From positions 2,232,001 to 2,296,000 of the forward strand of contig NZ_ARWI01000001.1 of the NCBI RefSeq assembly GCF_000478585.1: DNA of 64,000 nt, in the 5' to 3' direction. Position 1 is the stretch's first letter. Each line of letters opens with the position of its first letter. The stretch comes from Thiomicrorhabdus sp. Kp2 (lineage in GTDB: Bacteria; Pseudomonadota; Gammaproteobacteria; Thiomicrospirales; Thiomicrospiraceae). The notes beneath the pieces were generated by a model. The model was not told the origin of the DNA, made no database searches, and saw only the letters and a list, made by a program, of their open reading frames with translations. Below, one piece after another: positions 26,859 through 40,149 of this stretch. The position numbers were made by a program, and so were the translations under genes.

Positions 26859-27256
26859 AAACCTTTTAAGGCTTCTCTAAGCTTTTCAGGTGTTTCTAAT
26901 GAGGCTTTTAATGGCTCGTGACACCAAACGGCATCTGGCCAAACCTCATCGTTTTCTTCTCTAAAAATCAAATGAATATGTTGGTTAGGGTTTTTATTAC
27001 CAATTTTGGCAATATTAAAATGCTGCGCGATGTTGTTTTCTTGAATAAAAGCGATGAGTTGGTAGATAGCACCGTAAAGCGCTTGAATATAGTTTAAATT
27101 TTCACTGGCATTTAACGTTTGTTTAGGTACAACAAGCAACCACTTCATTTCTGTTTTTTCAGCCATTAATGAGTAAAGAGGGTGGTCGTAGAGATAGAGG
27201 CTGTCAAAAGTAGCTTCTAGTTTTTGGGGTGAATGGTCGCTCAGAATAAAGTCCAT
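26843..27256 (-). CDS. HIT-family protein
   Basis: 137 residues. The histidine triad is NQHIHLIFR (about residues 91-99), the HxHxx strand of the family, after a typical IYQLIAFIQ helix and FNIAKIGNKN strand. HIT proteins hydrolyse or transfer nucleotide monophosphates; this diverged bacterial type has no assigned substrate. The end of the gene, FYQAW-stop, is made entirely by the dispersed palindrome, so the natural C-terminus may have been altered by it. Divergent from maf across a 175-base gap. Confidence 0.8.
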   Translation of the reverse strand: MDFILSDHSPQKLEATFDSLYLYDHPLYSLMAEKTEMKWLLVVPKQTLNASENLNYIQALYGAIYQLIAFIQENNIAQHFNIAKIGNKNPNQHIHLIFREENDEVWPDAVWCHEPLKASLETPEKLREALKGFYQAW

Positions 27257-27431
27257 ACTTTTCTTTTCTCTTTATTAATTTCTTGTAAAAAAGGGGGTGA
27301 AGTGGGCGTTTTGCTTTCTATGTTAATTCAATTTTAACCAAAGCGCTCTAAAGCCAACAAAAATCGTTGTTTAGGCGTTAGAATGGCAAGATTAAAAAAC
27401 TCGAATAAAACACTAATCTACCTTTGGAATT

Positions 27432-28025
27432 ATGACACAACAATTTAAAAATAAACCGCTTTATTTATCGTCAAACTCACCAAGACGACAAGAGCTCTTA
27501 CAGCAAGTAGGGTTACCCTTTGAGGTGGTCAATGCGCCAGTAGAAGAGGTGGCTTTACCACATGAGAATCCTGAATCTTATGTGAGACGTATCGCCATTG
27601 AGAAGGCTTTGGCGGGTTTTAATAAGGTTGCTGGTAAGGCTGTTTGGGTTATTGGTGGTGATACAGCAGTACTGATTGATGGCAAAGTATTAGGTAAACC
27701 AAAGAGCCAAGCCGATTCTTATCGGATGCTTGCTTTGTTGTCGGGAAAAACGCATCAGGTTTTATCTGCCGTATCGGTGGTTTTTGATGGTGAGGTTTTT
27801 TCAGCGGTGAACACCACACAAGTGCGTTTTAAGCCGTTAAACGAAAACGAGATTAAAGAGTATATTGCAAGTGGCGAACCCCAAGATAAAGCTGGAAGTT
27901 ACGCAGTTCAAGGCTTGGCGGCAAAGTTTATTGTTGAGATTGAAGGCTCGTATTCTGGCGTAATGGGTTTGCCCTTATTTGAGTTGGATGAGTTGTTAAC
28001 ACAATCTAGTTATTACTCAAACTAA
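27432..28025 (+). CDS. maf: Maf-family nucleotide pyrophosphatase
   Basis: 197 residues. Maf proteins hydrolyse dTTP/UTP or modified nucleotides and act in house-cleaning and septum control. Seen: the N-terminal LYLSSNSPRRQELLQQVG phosphate loop, the GGDTAVLIDGKVLGKP segment with the catalytic Asp, and DKAGSYAVQGLAAKFIVEIEGSYSGVMGLP. It begins the maf-rng-yhdP order known from E. coli. The TTTGGAAT before the ATG is a weak ribosome site. Confidence 0.93.
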   Translation: MTQQFKNKPLYLSSNSPRRQELLQQVGLPFEVVNAPVEEVALPHENPESYVRRIAIEKALAGFNKVAGKAVWVIGGDTAVLIDGKVLGKPKSQADSYRMLALLSGKTHQVLSAVSVVFDGEVFSAVNTTQVRFKPLNENEIKEYIASGEPQDKAGSYAVQGLAAKFIVEIEGSYSGVMGLPLFELDELLTQSSYYSN

Positions 28026-28067
28026 AAATGAATCAACGTTAAATTCAAAGAATAAAGGCATTAATCA

Positions 28068-29537
28068 ATGCACAATGAAGAAAAAGTATTAGTGAATGTT
28101 ACCCCAAATGAAACCCGTGTTGCTTGGGTTGAAAACGGTGTTTTACAAGAGGTTTGGGTAGAACGTGCCAATAAGCGTGGGTTGGTGGGTAATATCTATA
28201 TAGGAAAAGTTGACCGAGTTTTGCCAGGAATGCAGGCCGCCTTTATTAATATAGGTTTAGAACGTGCCGCTTTTTTACATGTTTCGGATGTGTGTCATAA
28301 AGCGATTGGCCATGAAGATGAAGAGTGCGAAGATATTGCAAAGCTACTTCATTGTGGCCAAAAAATCATGGTGCAGGTGTTAAAAGACCCGCTTGGTACA
28401 AAGGGCGCTCGCATCACCATGCAGGTGACGATTCCTTCAAGAATGTTGGTTTTTATGCCAGTTGAAAAAACCTTGGGTGTATCGCAAAAAATTGATGACG
28501 CTGAAGAACGCGACAGACTCAGAGAGATGGTAAAAACTATCCCCGAATATAAGGCCTCAGAAGGTGGAGTGATTGTTAGAACCGTTGCTGAAGGGGTCGA
28601 TTTTCATGAGATGCGCGCTGACATGCTTTATTTGCAACGTTTATGGAATGGTGTTCAGGAACGTGCTCGTGCTGCAAGAAAGCCCGTGTTGATTTATGAA
28701 GATCTTCCGCTCTACCTAAGAATTATGCGTGATATTCCGATTGATCGAATTGAAAAAATTCGTGTAGATTCCACTGAAACGCTAAAGAAAATGAAGGGCT
28801 TTGTTGAGATGTATGTCATTGAATTAAATGATCGGCTTGGTCTCTATCAAGGTGAACGTCCCATTTTTGACTTATATAATATTGAAGAAGAGATTCAAAC
28901 CGCGTTACACAAAAGAGTAAATTTAAAATCGGGCGGATACCTGATTATTGATCAAACCGAAGCGATGACTACGATTGATGTGAATACAGGGGCCTTTGTT
29001 GGGCATAAAAATTTGGAAGAGACTATCTACCGAACCAATCTAGAAGCCACCCAAGCCATTGCTCGTCAATTACGTTTAAGAAATTTAGGAGGAATTATCA
29101 TTCTAGATTTCATTGATATGGAAGACCCAGAACACCAGCAGCACGTTTTATCGGCTTTAGAAAAAGAGTTAAGTAAAGATCGAGTAAAAACCTCAATCAG
29201 TAATATCTCTAATTTAGGTTTGGTTGAAATGACCCGTAAACGCACACGAGAAAGCCTGGAGCGCACATTATGTGAACCTTGTCCTGTATGCAGTGGTCGT
29301 GGCACAGTTAAAACAGCAGAAACCGTGGCTTTTGAAATATTTAGAGAAATAACCCGTATGGCGCGTTCGTTTGATGCCAGTAAATACCGAGTGATTGCGG
29401 CAGAAGAGGTGGTTTCACGCATTATGGATGAAGAGTCAAGCAGTGTTGCCGAGCTTGAGTCATTCTTAAATAAGAGTATCCGTTTTCAGGCTGAAAGTAC
29501 TTATGCTGCAGAACAGTTTGATGTGGTTATGATGTGA
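28068..29537 (+). CDS. rng: Ribonuclease G
   Basis: 489 residues, the length of RNase G and without the long C-terminal scaffold of RNase E. It processes the 5' end of 16S rRNA and decays some mRNAs. Seen: the N-terminal S1 domain (about 37-125), the 5'-sensor region, the catalytic DNase I-like domain with IDQTEAMTTIDVNTG (the metal-binding aspartates), and the zinc-link CPVCSGRG near residue 407 that joins the dimers. It lies 42 bases after maf and 93 before yhdP. Confidence 0.96.
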   Translation: MHNEEKVLVNVTPNETRVAWVENGVLQEVWVERANKRGLVGNIYIGKVDRVLPGMQAAFINIGLERAAFLHVSDVCHKAIGHEDEECEDIAKLLHCGQKIMVQVLKDPLGTKGARITMQVTIPSRMLVFMPVEKTLGVSQKIDDAEERDRLREMVKTIPEYKASEGGVIVRTVAEGVDFHEMRADMLYLQRLWNGVQERARAARKPVLIYEDLPLYLRIMRDIPIDRIEKIRVDSTETLKKMKGFVEMYVIELNDRLGLYQGERPIFDLYNIEEEIQTALHKRVNLKSGGYLIIDQTEAMTTIDVNTGAFVGHKNLEETIYRTNLEATQAIARQLRLRNLGGIIILDFIDMEDPEHQQHVLSALEKELSKDRVKTSISNISNLGLVEMTRKRTRESLERTLCEPCPVCSGRGTVKTAETVAFEIFREITRMARSFDASKYRVIAAEEVVSRIMDEESSSVAELESFLNKSIRFQAESTYAAEQFDVVMM

Positions 29538-29630
29538 TGGTTATTTATGTAAGGTTGTCTTAAAGGTATGTTCTCTTAAAACGGTGATAATAAAACTATG
29601 TTCTCTCAAATCATTTACTAGGCGTTATGG

Positions 29631-32600
29631 ATGATTGTAAAAAGCACACATCATACTTTGCATTGGGCTTTTGGCCTTTTTGTTGCCTATTTGTTAATTA
29701 CCCGCCTTTTTATCTCTTGGGTGCAATTTTTTCCTAATCAATTTGTTGCGACCTCTGAATGGTTAACCGATTCGAAAATTCAGCTGGGTTCAATTGAGAT
29801 TGAACAAGATTGGTTAGGTTTTCAAGCAAGTCTAAAAAACTTTTCGATTAGCTCGGATGATTTCGAGTTCCAAGCTCAAAAACTTATTGTTGATATCAAT
29901 GCATTTTCTATGCTTATTCCTACTGCTGGGTACGGTGATTTTTTACAAATTACCAAGGGGGCTTTTCAATCCAAGCTTAACAGCTCTCTTGAAGAAGAGA
30001 GTAAAGCATTTGATATACAAGAGTTAGGAAGGGTTGATACGAATATTAGTCATCTATGGAAACGCATTAAACTGCAAGACTTTGTTTTAAATGAAGTTGG
30101 CAGGCCTGGTCTTTCCATTCAGCTACATAACTTTCAATCACTCTATGGCTCACATTTAAGTATCGTTTCTGAGTTTAGTTTGAACTATAAAGATGTACTG
30201 AAGTATGAGCGATTTAATCTCAAGTCTACATTCACACCAACTGTTTGGGGGGGGATTGAAAATGGTGAGTTTTCACTTACCTCTTTTAAACCACTAAGTA
30301 TTAAACGTTTAAGTAAATTACTGTCAGTCAATTGGCAGTCTGTACTTCCTGATGGTGAGCTTATTTTAGATTTAAAGGGCCATCTGAGTAAGTCGCAACT
30401 GTCATCAATGGAATTAAATCTCAATACCCAGGCTTTAAAATGGCATCAGTTACATAAAGGGTTGCCTGACAACTTAGGATTAAAGCTTAATTGGAACGTA
30501 GAACATCAAAATATTTCCAAGAAACTAAAGGATTGGCGCTTTACTTTATCTAAGATTCAGATTGATAACCGTTATATTGAGTCCATTTCACCAATGGATT
30601 TAAGGTTTGAAGGGCAGGAGTTTATTCGATTTAATGCCGATTATTTTGATATAGAACCATTTAAAGTTGTGGTTAAGTCATTAATAAAAAACCCGCATAT
30701 TGCATCCTTGTTTGACCGTTCTGCATATTTGAGTATTTCAAATTTAGAGGGGATTTTTAATTGGAAAACACTGGATTTACCAGAGTTAGAAATTCTTTTT
30801 GATCGATTGGATATCCCCGTTACAGATTATCCTGGGATGAGTTTACGTCAATTTAATGTGATCAAAACGCCTGAAAACATTATGGTCTCAACACCTAATC
30901 CTGTGTGGATAATGGAACCGAAAGTGCATGACAAGCCTATGAAGTTGGAGTTGCCAGCCTCTTTTACCTTGAGTTTAGATAAAGTTAACCAGGTCTGGTC
31001 TTTACCTGATAGCCGTTTTTTAATAGATAAAATGCCGTTCAACTTAAAGATGAATCAACTTAGCTCAAGCTATATTGATAGCGAATTTTCGATGAATATT
31101 GATTCCATATCACGCTTAAAAAACTATCTGCCCTATGCCTTTATGACAGATAAGCTCAAAAAGTGGTTAACTGAAGGTTTAGTGGGCGGGGAAAATATCA
31201 CTATTAAAGGTGATATTAGAGGTGTTTTGAGTGCATTCCCTTTTCAAAACAAAGATGGTCTTTTTAAAGTTGTGGCTAGTGTAAAAAACGCTGCTTTGAA
31301 TTTTAATCCCAAATGGCCTGTACTTAGAGATTTTGACGCAGAGTTAGTGTTTACACCATTCAATTTAGCTATTGCGGTTGATAAGGTAAATATTGGTACC
31401 GATGTCATTGCCAAAGATGTTTTAGTGAATATTCCTGGTTTAGATAACAAAGATATAGCGTTAACGGTTCAGGGTAATGTGCAAACAAAACTACAAAATG
31501 CAGTTAATTATTTAAATGCTTCACCTCTCTCTCAAAGCTTAGGGATTAAAGAGTTTTTAACCAAGGGCGGTAAGCTTTCAGGCCAATCAACAGTCCATGT
31601 CGATAAGATTTGGGTGCCCATATCGGGTTATAAAGACCGTGCTGTGAAAGTGAGTGGATACGTTATCTTTAATAGAGCTAAGTTAAATATTTTAGAAAAA
31701 CTTCATTTAACGGATATTAAAGGGCGTCTCGACTTTTCTGAACAAGGCGTTTCTTCACAAAGGCTTGGTTTTAAATTATTGGATGGTGATGGACAAGTTC
31801 AAGTTAAAACGAACAAGCTAACAAAGCAGACCGATATTACCGGAAGTGGTCGCTTTTTTGAAAAAGAACATGATTGGTTTAATAAAGCGGTTCCCTGGTC
31901 GGCAAGAATTGTTGTACCTTTCAAGGCATCTAAAAACAAGGATGTTACTCTTGACTTGGATGTGGATCTAGCTCAAGCAGAAAGCAAATTGCCAACACCG
32001 TTAGATAAAGAATCATTAGCAAGTAAAAAAGCAACAATTAGTACAAAAATTTCAGGCGAGTCTATAAAAAGTGAATTGAAATTACCAGGCCTGGTAAAAG
32101 CCAATTTACTTTGGGAAAAGCATAAGGCAGGTTTTGAACTCACAAATAATAAAATATGGTTAGGTCAAGTTCCAGTTAAAAAAGAAGATACACTTAATAA
32201 ATACTCTTTTGTGAAAGGTAATATTCAAAAGTTGTCTTTAGATGAATGGATGCCAATTTCAAAAAAAATCGATTTTTTATCCCCGTCTAGCAAAGATAAT
32301 TCTTCAAGCTTAGATTGGTCATCATCTTCCGTTTTTGTAAAACAAGCCAAGTTCTTATCACATGACTACTCCAATCTAAGGTTTACTTGGAAAAGTAAAG
32401 CTAATGAACCGTTAATAGTGAATGTGCTAAATCAAGATATTGATGCCGCAGTACAGTTTACCAAAGCCGATTTAATCGATGTAAAAGTAAAGAAGTTTTC
32501 TTTTTATACTGATGACATGGCGAATACAACAGACAAAGCGGTGGCGTCGCAAAAGAATAATTGCATAATCGATGATAAAGAGCCTCTACTGCCAATTATT

Positions 32601-33446
32601 CAATTTAAAGGGCAAAACTTAATAATCGACGAGAGAAAGGTGGATTCGGTTTCCTTTAAGTTGGTTGACGACATGGACAATTTGCAAATCGAAAATATCC
32701 AAGGAAGCTTTGGTGGCGGAGCGGGGACATTAATAGGAGGCTACATATTTGATAAACAAACAGGTAAAAGTGCTTTTAATATACAGCTTAACTCACAAAA
32801 TGTATCTGCTGTAACCGAGTTTATTAAGTTAAAAAAAGGTTTCACTGGAAAATCGGGACGTGTAGATATTAGGTTAACCTGGTTAGGTGGACTGGAATGT
32901 TTCTCAACGAAACGCACAGAAGGTAATATTAAATTTAAATTAGAAGATGGCTCTATAGAAGACATTGAACCAGGTTTTGCCAGATTGATTGGTTTGTTAA
33001 GTATTGAGTCATTGGTTAGAAGATTAAAGCTCGATCTTAAAGATGTGACTAATAAAGGTATGGTTTATGACGAGATTAAAGGTGAAGCAAATTTAAAAGA
33101 TGGAATTGTATTAATAGATAATTTTACGATTAAAGCGCCATCAGCAAATGGGGTAATAAAAGGTAATGCAAACATCTCAAAACAGAGTTTCGATTTAGAT
33201 GCGAGTATAACCCCTAAAATTGGTGCGACAGTACCGACCATCGCAGCCTTAGCTGGAACAGCAAACCCATTGGCAGCATTAGCCGTTTATACCTTAATGA
33301 AAGTACTACCTGGAGTGAATGAAAACCTAGTTACCTATAAATATAAAATAACAGGTCCATGGTCCTCTCCAACTATAGATGGAGACAAAAATGAAGCTCC
33401 TAAAAAAGAAAATATAGAAAGCGACTCAATTCTAGAATTGAATTAA
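29631..33446 (+). CDS. yhdP: YhdP family AsmA-like lipid transport protein
   Basis: 1271 residues, the size of YhdP. One N-terminal membrane anchor (residues ~10-30) is followed by a very long beta-rich periplasmic body and the C-terminal AsmA-type domain (about 1080-1250) with the FARLIGLLSIESLVRRLKLD block. YhdP, TamB and YdbH move phospholipids from inner to outer membrane in E. coli. The order after rng is conserved. One exact palindrome copy (32082, read LPGLV) and a one-mismatch copy near 30098 lie within. Its terminator is at 33483. Confidence 0.92.
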   Translation: MIVKSTHHTLHWAFGLFVAYLLITRLFISWVQFFPNQFVATSEWLTDSKIQLGSIEIEQDWLGFQASLKNFSISSDDFEFQAQKLIVDINAFSMLIPTAGYGDFLQITKGAFQSKLNSSLEEESKAFDIQELGRVDTNISHLWKRIKLQDFVLNEVGRPGLSIQLHNFQSLYGSHLSIVSEFSLNYKDVLKYERFNLKSTFTPTVWGGIENGEFSLTSFKPLSIKRLSKLLSVNWQSVLPDGELILDLKGHLSKSQLSSMELNLNTQALKWHQLHKGLPDNLGLKLNWNVEHQNISKKLKDWRFTLSKIQIDNRYIESISPMDLRFEGQEFIRFNADYFDIEPFKVVVKSLIKNPHIASLFDRSAYLSISNLEGIFNWKTLDLPELEILFDRLDIPVTDYPGMSLRQFNVIKTPENIMVSTPNPVWIMEPKVHDKPMKLELPASFTLSLDKVNQVWSLPDSRFLIDKMPFNLKMNQLSSSYIDSEFSMNIDSISRLKNYLPYAFMTDKLKKWLTEGLVGGENITIKGDIRGVLSAFPFQNKDGLFKVVASVKNAALNFNPKWPVLRDFDAELVFTPFNLAIAVDKVNIGTDVIAKDVLVNIPGLDNKDIALTVQGNVQTKLQNAVNYLNASPLSQSLGIKEFLTKGGKLSGQSTVHVDKIWVPISGYKDRAVKVSGYVIFNRAKLNILEKLHLTDIKGRLDFSEQGVSSQRLGFKLLDGDGQVQVKTNKLTKQTDITGSGRFFEKEHDWFNKAVPWSARIVVPFKASKNKDVTLDLDVDLAQAESKLPTPLDKESLASKKATISTKISGESIKSELKLPGLVKANLLWEKHKAGFELTNNKIWLGQVPVKKEDTLNKYSFVKGNIQKLSLDEWMPISKKIDFLSPSSKDNSSSLDWSSSSVFVKQAKFLSHDYSNLRFTWKSKANEPLIVNVLNQDIDAAVQFTKADLIDVKVKKFSFYTDDMANTTDKAVASQKNNCIIDDKEPLLPIIQFKGQNLIIDERKVDSVSFKLVDDMDNLQIENIQGSFGGGAGTLIGGYIFDKQTGKSAFNIQLNSQNVSAVTEFIKLKKGFTGKSGRVDIRLTWLGGLECFSTKRTEGNIKFKLEDGSIEDIEPGFARLIGLLSIESLVRRLKLDLKDVTNKGMVYDEIKGEANLKDGIVLIDNFTIKAPSANGVIKGNANISKQSFDLDASITPKIGATVPTIAALAGTANPLAALAVYTLMKVLPGVNENLVTYKYKITGPWSSPTIDGDKNEAPKKENIESDSILELN
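32082..32097. repeat. Dispersed palindrome TTACCAGGCCTGGTAA, exact copy inside yhdP
   Basis: The only exact 16-base copy lying deep inside a gene, read LPGLV at codons 818-822 of yhdP. Confidence 0.95.
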
Positions 33447-33482
33447 ATCGATTTAAACCAGATGAATAACTGTTGTTTCAAT

Positions 33483-33518
33483 AAAGGGGATGTCGAAAGG
33501 CATCGCCTTTTGTTTTTT
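33483..33518 (+). terminator. Intrinsic terminator after yhdP
   Basis: AAAGGGGATG (33483-33492 region) pairs with CATCGCCTTT (33501-33510) with one mismatch around an 8-base loop, then TGTTTTTT. It separates yhdP from the rRNA promoter region. Confidence 0.8.
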
Positions 33519-33551
33519 ATAAGTCACCTGTTGGAAGAATTCTTTTGATAC

Positions 33552-33623
33552 TGTGAATAACCACACGTTTTGAGTTAGAAAAAATAGGGTAAGAAGCCAA
33601 AATGTGAATAACTCTGTGGATAA
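33552..33623. promoter_or_regulatory. Cluster of three DnaA boxes upstream of the rRNA promoters
   Basis: TTATTCACA (minus strand, 33552-33560), TTATTCACA (minus, 33603-33611) and TTATCCACA (minus, 33615-33623) all point the same way; the last two are three bases apart. All fit the TTATNCACA consensus. They lie about 75-170 bases upstream of rrn promoter P1. No replication-origin AT-rich unwinding region or dnaA gene is in view. Confidence 0.6.
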
Positions 33624-33698
33624 CTCGTGGGTAAGATGGGGTTAAGTGGTGGTATTGGAATAAATGTAAAAAAAGTGTCAAAAAGGTGAAAAAAGGGG

Positions 33699-33726
33699 TT
33701 GCGTTGTTTTGTGAAATGACTAGAAT
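33699..33726 (+). promoter_or_regulatory. rRNA operon promoter P1 (candidate)
   Basis: TTGCGT (33699-33704), 16-base spacer, TAGAAT (33721-33726), followed by a GC-containing discriminator ACGC, typical of stringently controlled rRNA promoters. An A-tract-rich UP-like region (33661-33695) precedes it. Confidence 0.65.
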
Positions 33727-33882
33727 ACGCACCTGTTCCAACGGAGACACACAACGAACTGGTTAGACGCTAAGTCAACAGGGAGTTGAAAGTGGTTGAG
33801 AACCCCGCTTAACGATTGAGTATTTGATATGAGATTGTTAAGTTGATTGAAAAAGCAGTTGAAAATAATTTGAAATAAATTG

Positions 33883-33912
33883 TTGACAACGAATTGGAAA
33901 TCAACTTATAAT
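33883..33912 (+). promoter_or_regulatory. rRNA operon promoter P2
   Basis: Perfect consensus TTGACA (33883-33888) and TATAAT (33907-33912) with an 18-base spacer, preceded by AT-rich sequence and followed by AAGCGGC. The leader from here to the 16S gene is about 255 bases; the remainder of the 33447-34172 gap holds no gene that I can support. Confidence 0.85.
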
Positions 33913-33980
33913 AAGCGGCTTACCGAGAAGGAAAAGCAAGTGAATTTGATTCGCTTCTTAACTTTCTCGAAGAGACCTAA

Positions 33981-33993
33981 GTTCTTTAAAAAT
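33981..33993 (+). promoter_or_regulatory. boxA-like antitermination site in the 16S leader
   Basis: GTTCTTTAAAAAT, resembling the E. coli boxA TGCTCTTTAACA, about 180 bases before the 16S gene. The identical 13-mer occurs at 36377-36389 before the 23S gene, the expected placing of paired NusB/NusE antitermination sites. Confidence 0.65.
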
Positions 33994-34172
33994 CAGGTAA
34001 TTCAGAGATAATTTATGTGGAAACTCCTTAAGTGAGTAACCAAATAAAAAATCTCGATTTTTGACAAATTATGTATTTGGTAATAAATAATTTATTATTT
34101 ATTTATCATGTTCACTTTGTCAATTCCGAGTGTTTATTTCCAGAGATGGAATTGAAATATATCAGCAAGATT

Positions 34173-35718
<1,546 letters not shown>

Positions 35719-35797
35719 AAGATAAAGATGGTTACGAGCTTAAGTGAGTTTTCACATAAATTGTCTCTGAATTACATGAAAGTATAGTGAACGACCC

Positions 35798-35874
<77 letters not shown>

Positions 35875-36106
35875 TTTTTGTTGATCTTGAATCTTTTAAA
35901 AACCTCGTTTGTTTAAAACAAACTTCGATTTTTAAAATATCCAACCTCAATCAAAAATAGTCAGGGTGGCAACACACCGACACCAATTACGCAGGATTTT
36001 TTATTCTAATCAAGGCGCAAGAGGAAAGATTGAAGGAGTGTACTTATGGTGCATGACTGAAAGATTGACGAATGCAACGCAGAGTAGATTAAAAAAGACA
36101 AGTAAT

Positions 36107-36182
36107 GGGGCTATAGCTCAGCTGGGAGAGCGCCTGCCTTGCACGCAGGAGGTCTGCGGTTCGATCCCGCATAGCTCCACCA
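36107..36182 (+). tRNA. tRNA-Ala (TGC)
   Basis: GGGGCTA pairs with TAGCTCC, then A73 and encoded CCA. The loop CTTGCAC gives anticodon TGC. Second tRNA of the rrn spacer. The 232 bases between it and tRNA-Ile are spacer with no gene that I see. Confidence 0.97.
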
Positions 36183-36376
36183 ATTTTACTATCTTGAACG
36201 ATTTAAATCGCTCGCTTATAAAGATAAGCTTCGTGATTGAAATAGTCCAACCTAGTTAAAATTAACAATACTACTTTTAATGAGTTTTAGTTTTAAAACT
36301 AGAGTTTATTAACAGTACTATTGGTTGTTCTGCTTAATAAGATTAAGTAGACAAACGATACTGAAAAAACTGAAAA

Positions 36377-36389
36377 GTTCTTTAAAAAT
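36377..36389 (+). promoter_or_regulatory. boxA-like antitermination site before 23S rRNA
   Basis: GTTCTTTAAAAAT, identical to the copy in the 16S leader at 33981. Confidence 0.6.
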
Positions 36390-36486
36390 TTGGAATAGAT
36401 CTCTCGATTGAGATTTTAAATACAAGCATTACTTATTGAGTAATCAATAGGCATTGTAGTTGGTTTAAGACTCAATCAATGAGAAG

Positions 36487-36550
36487 CCCACCTCTCAGCC
36501 GACAATTTGAGAGGTGGGTGTGGCAAGTATCCCTTCCAGGTGCTTGTCAC
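36487..36550 (+). other. Two adjacent hairpins in the 16S-23S spacer
   Basis: CCCACCTCTCA (36487-36497) pairs perfectly with TGAGAGGTGGG (36508-36518); then GTGGCAAG (36520-36527) pairs with CTTGTCAC (36543-36550) with one G-U. They lie between the boxA and the 23S gene in a 580-base spacer that holds no other gene. They may be processing stems, or an inserted small element. Confidence 0.6.
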
Positions 36551-36762
36551 GCAAACTGGATAATTTTTAAGCTTAGGCTTAAGAGTTATCAAGTATAGGT
36601 AAAATATATAATTGAGAATACTCAAGCGTATATCATGACAGCGAAAAACTTTTAGTTACGTACACTCATCAGACCTTATAAACAGAAACAAGTTCATTCA
36701 ATGGTATAGCTACCAGAACTTGCGGAGTTAACAAAAGGCATAAGGTTATTTTTGAGTTGTAT

Positions 36763-39629
<2,867 letters not shown>

Positions 39630-39807
39630 ACAACTCAAAAGTAACTTTTGTTAAAGTGAAGTAGAGTAACGTAACTAAGAGTTTAAGAGTGGTTATGGTA
39701 TACCTTGAGTGTTCGAGATTATAGAAAAACCAAATTTATAAAATCTCAAAGAGATCTATTTCAAAGAATTTTACGTGGTTGATACTAATCAGCCCGTAAC
39801 ACCAAAT

Positions 39808-39924
39808 TGCTTGGTGACAATAGCAAGATGGAACCACCTGATCCCTTTCCGAACTCAGAAGTGAAACGTCTTAGCGCCGATGGTAGTGTGGGAGGTCCCA
39901 TGTGAGAGTAGGTCATTGCCAAGC
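39808..39924 (+). rRNA. rrf: 5S ribosomal RNA
   Basis: About 117 bases. The ends TGCTTGG and CCAAGC pair. The loop B-C region CCACCTGATCCCTTTCCGAACTCAGAAGTGAAA is seen in parts, and the domain end GAGAGTAGG is standard. Last gene of the rrn operon. Confidence 0.95.
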
Positions 39925-39934
39925 TTATATCCTA

Positions 39935-39974
39935 AAACCCTGCTAGTCTCTTTTGAGTCTGGCGGGGTTTTTTT
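39935..39974 (+). terminator. Intrinsic terminator of the rRNA operon
   Basis: AAAACCC and GGGGTTTT close a stem whose middle (TGCTAG.../...TCTGGCG) also pairs in part, followed by seven T residues. It starts 11 bases after the 5S gene. Confidence 0.85.
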
Positions 39975-39998
39975 ATGTCTATTCGAAATAACCGACGA

Positions 39999-40118
39999 GA
40001 GAGTAGGGCGATTCGCGTAAAGAAATTCATCCTAGTGGATGAATTTTAGCAAGGGAGCGCCTAACCCTCAGTGGTTAGGCTGGACCATTGCCAAGCTTAT
40101 ATCCTAAAAACCCGTTAT
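39999..40118 (+). pseudogene. Remnant of a second 5S rRNA 3' end, interrupted by a two-hairpin insert
   Basis: GAGAGTAGG recurs at 39999-40007, as in the 5S at 39904-39912, but the following CATTGCCAAGCTTATATCC plus AAAA comes only at 40086 onwards, against immediately after in the real 5S. The ~78 bases between contain two perfect hairpins: AAATTCATCC-TAGT-GGATGAATTT (40023-40046) and GCCTAACC-CTCAGT-GGTTAGGC (40059-40080). The rest of the second 5S is missing. It leads straight into the left half of a second terminator, which the insertion sequence splits. Confidence 0.55.
40106..40118 (+). terminator. Left half of a terminator split by the insertion sequence
   Basis: AAAAACCCG (40106-40114) is complementary to CGGGTTTTT at 41559-41567 on the far side of the insertion sequence. 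Rejoining the flanks and removing one copy of the TAT duplication rebuilds a stem of 15-16 pairs with a nine-T tail. Confidence 0.75.
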
Positions 40119-40149
40119 TGAAGTGACCCCAAAAAGTTGGACATTTTAG

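Noticed and set aside
29569-29612. Two copies of ATGTTCTCT(T/C)AAA before yhdP
   Set aside because: A short imperfect direct repeat with no further pattern; no function can be supported.
33552-33726. Replication origin suggested by the DnaA box cluster
   Set aside because: Only three boxes, no AT-rich unwinding repeats and no dnaA, dnaN, gidA or parA genes nearby; an rRNA regulatory role or chance is more likely.
39999-40118. A full second 5S rRNA gene
   Set aside because: Only short 3' pieces match; the 5' two thirds are absent and the tail is interrupted.
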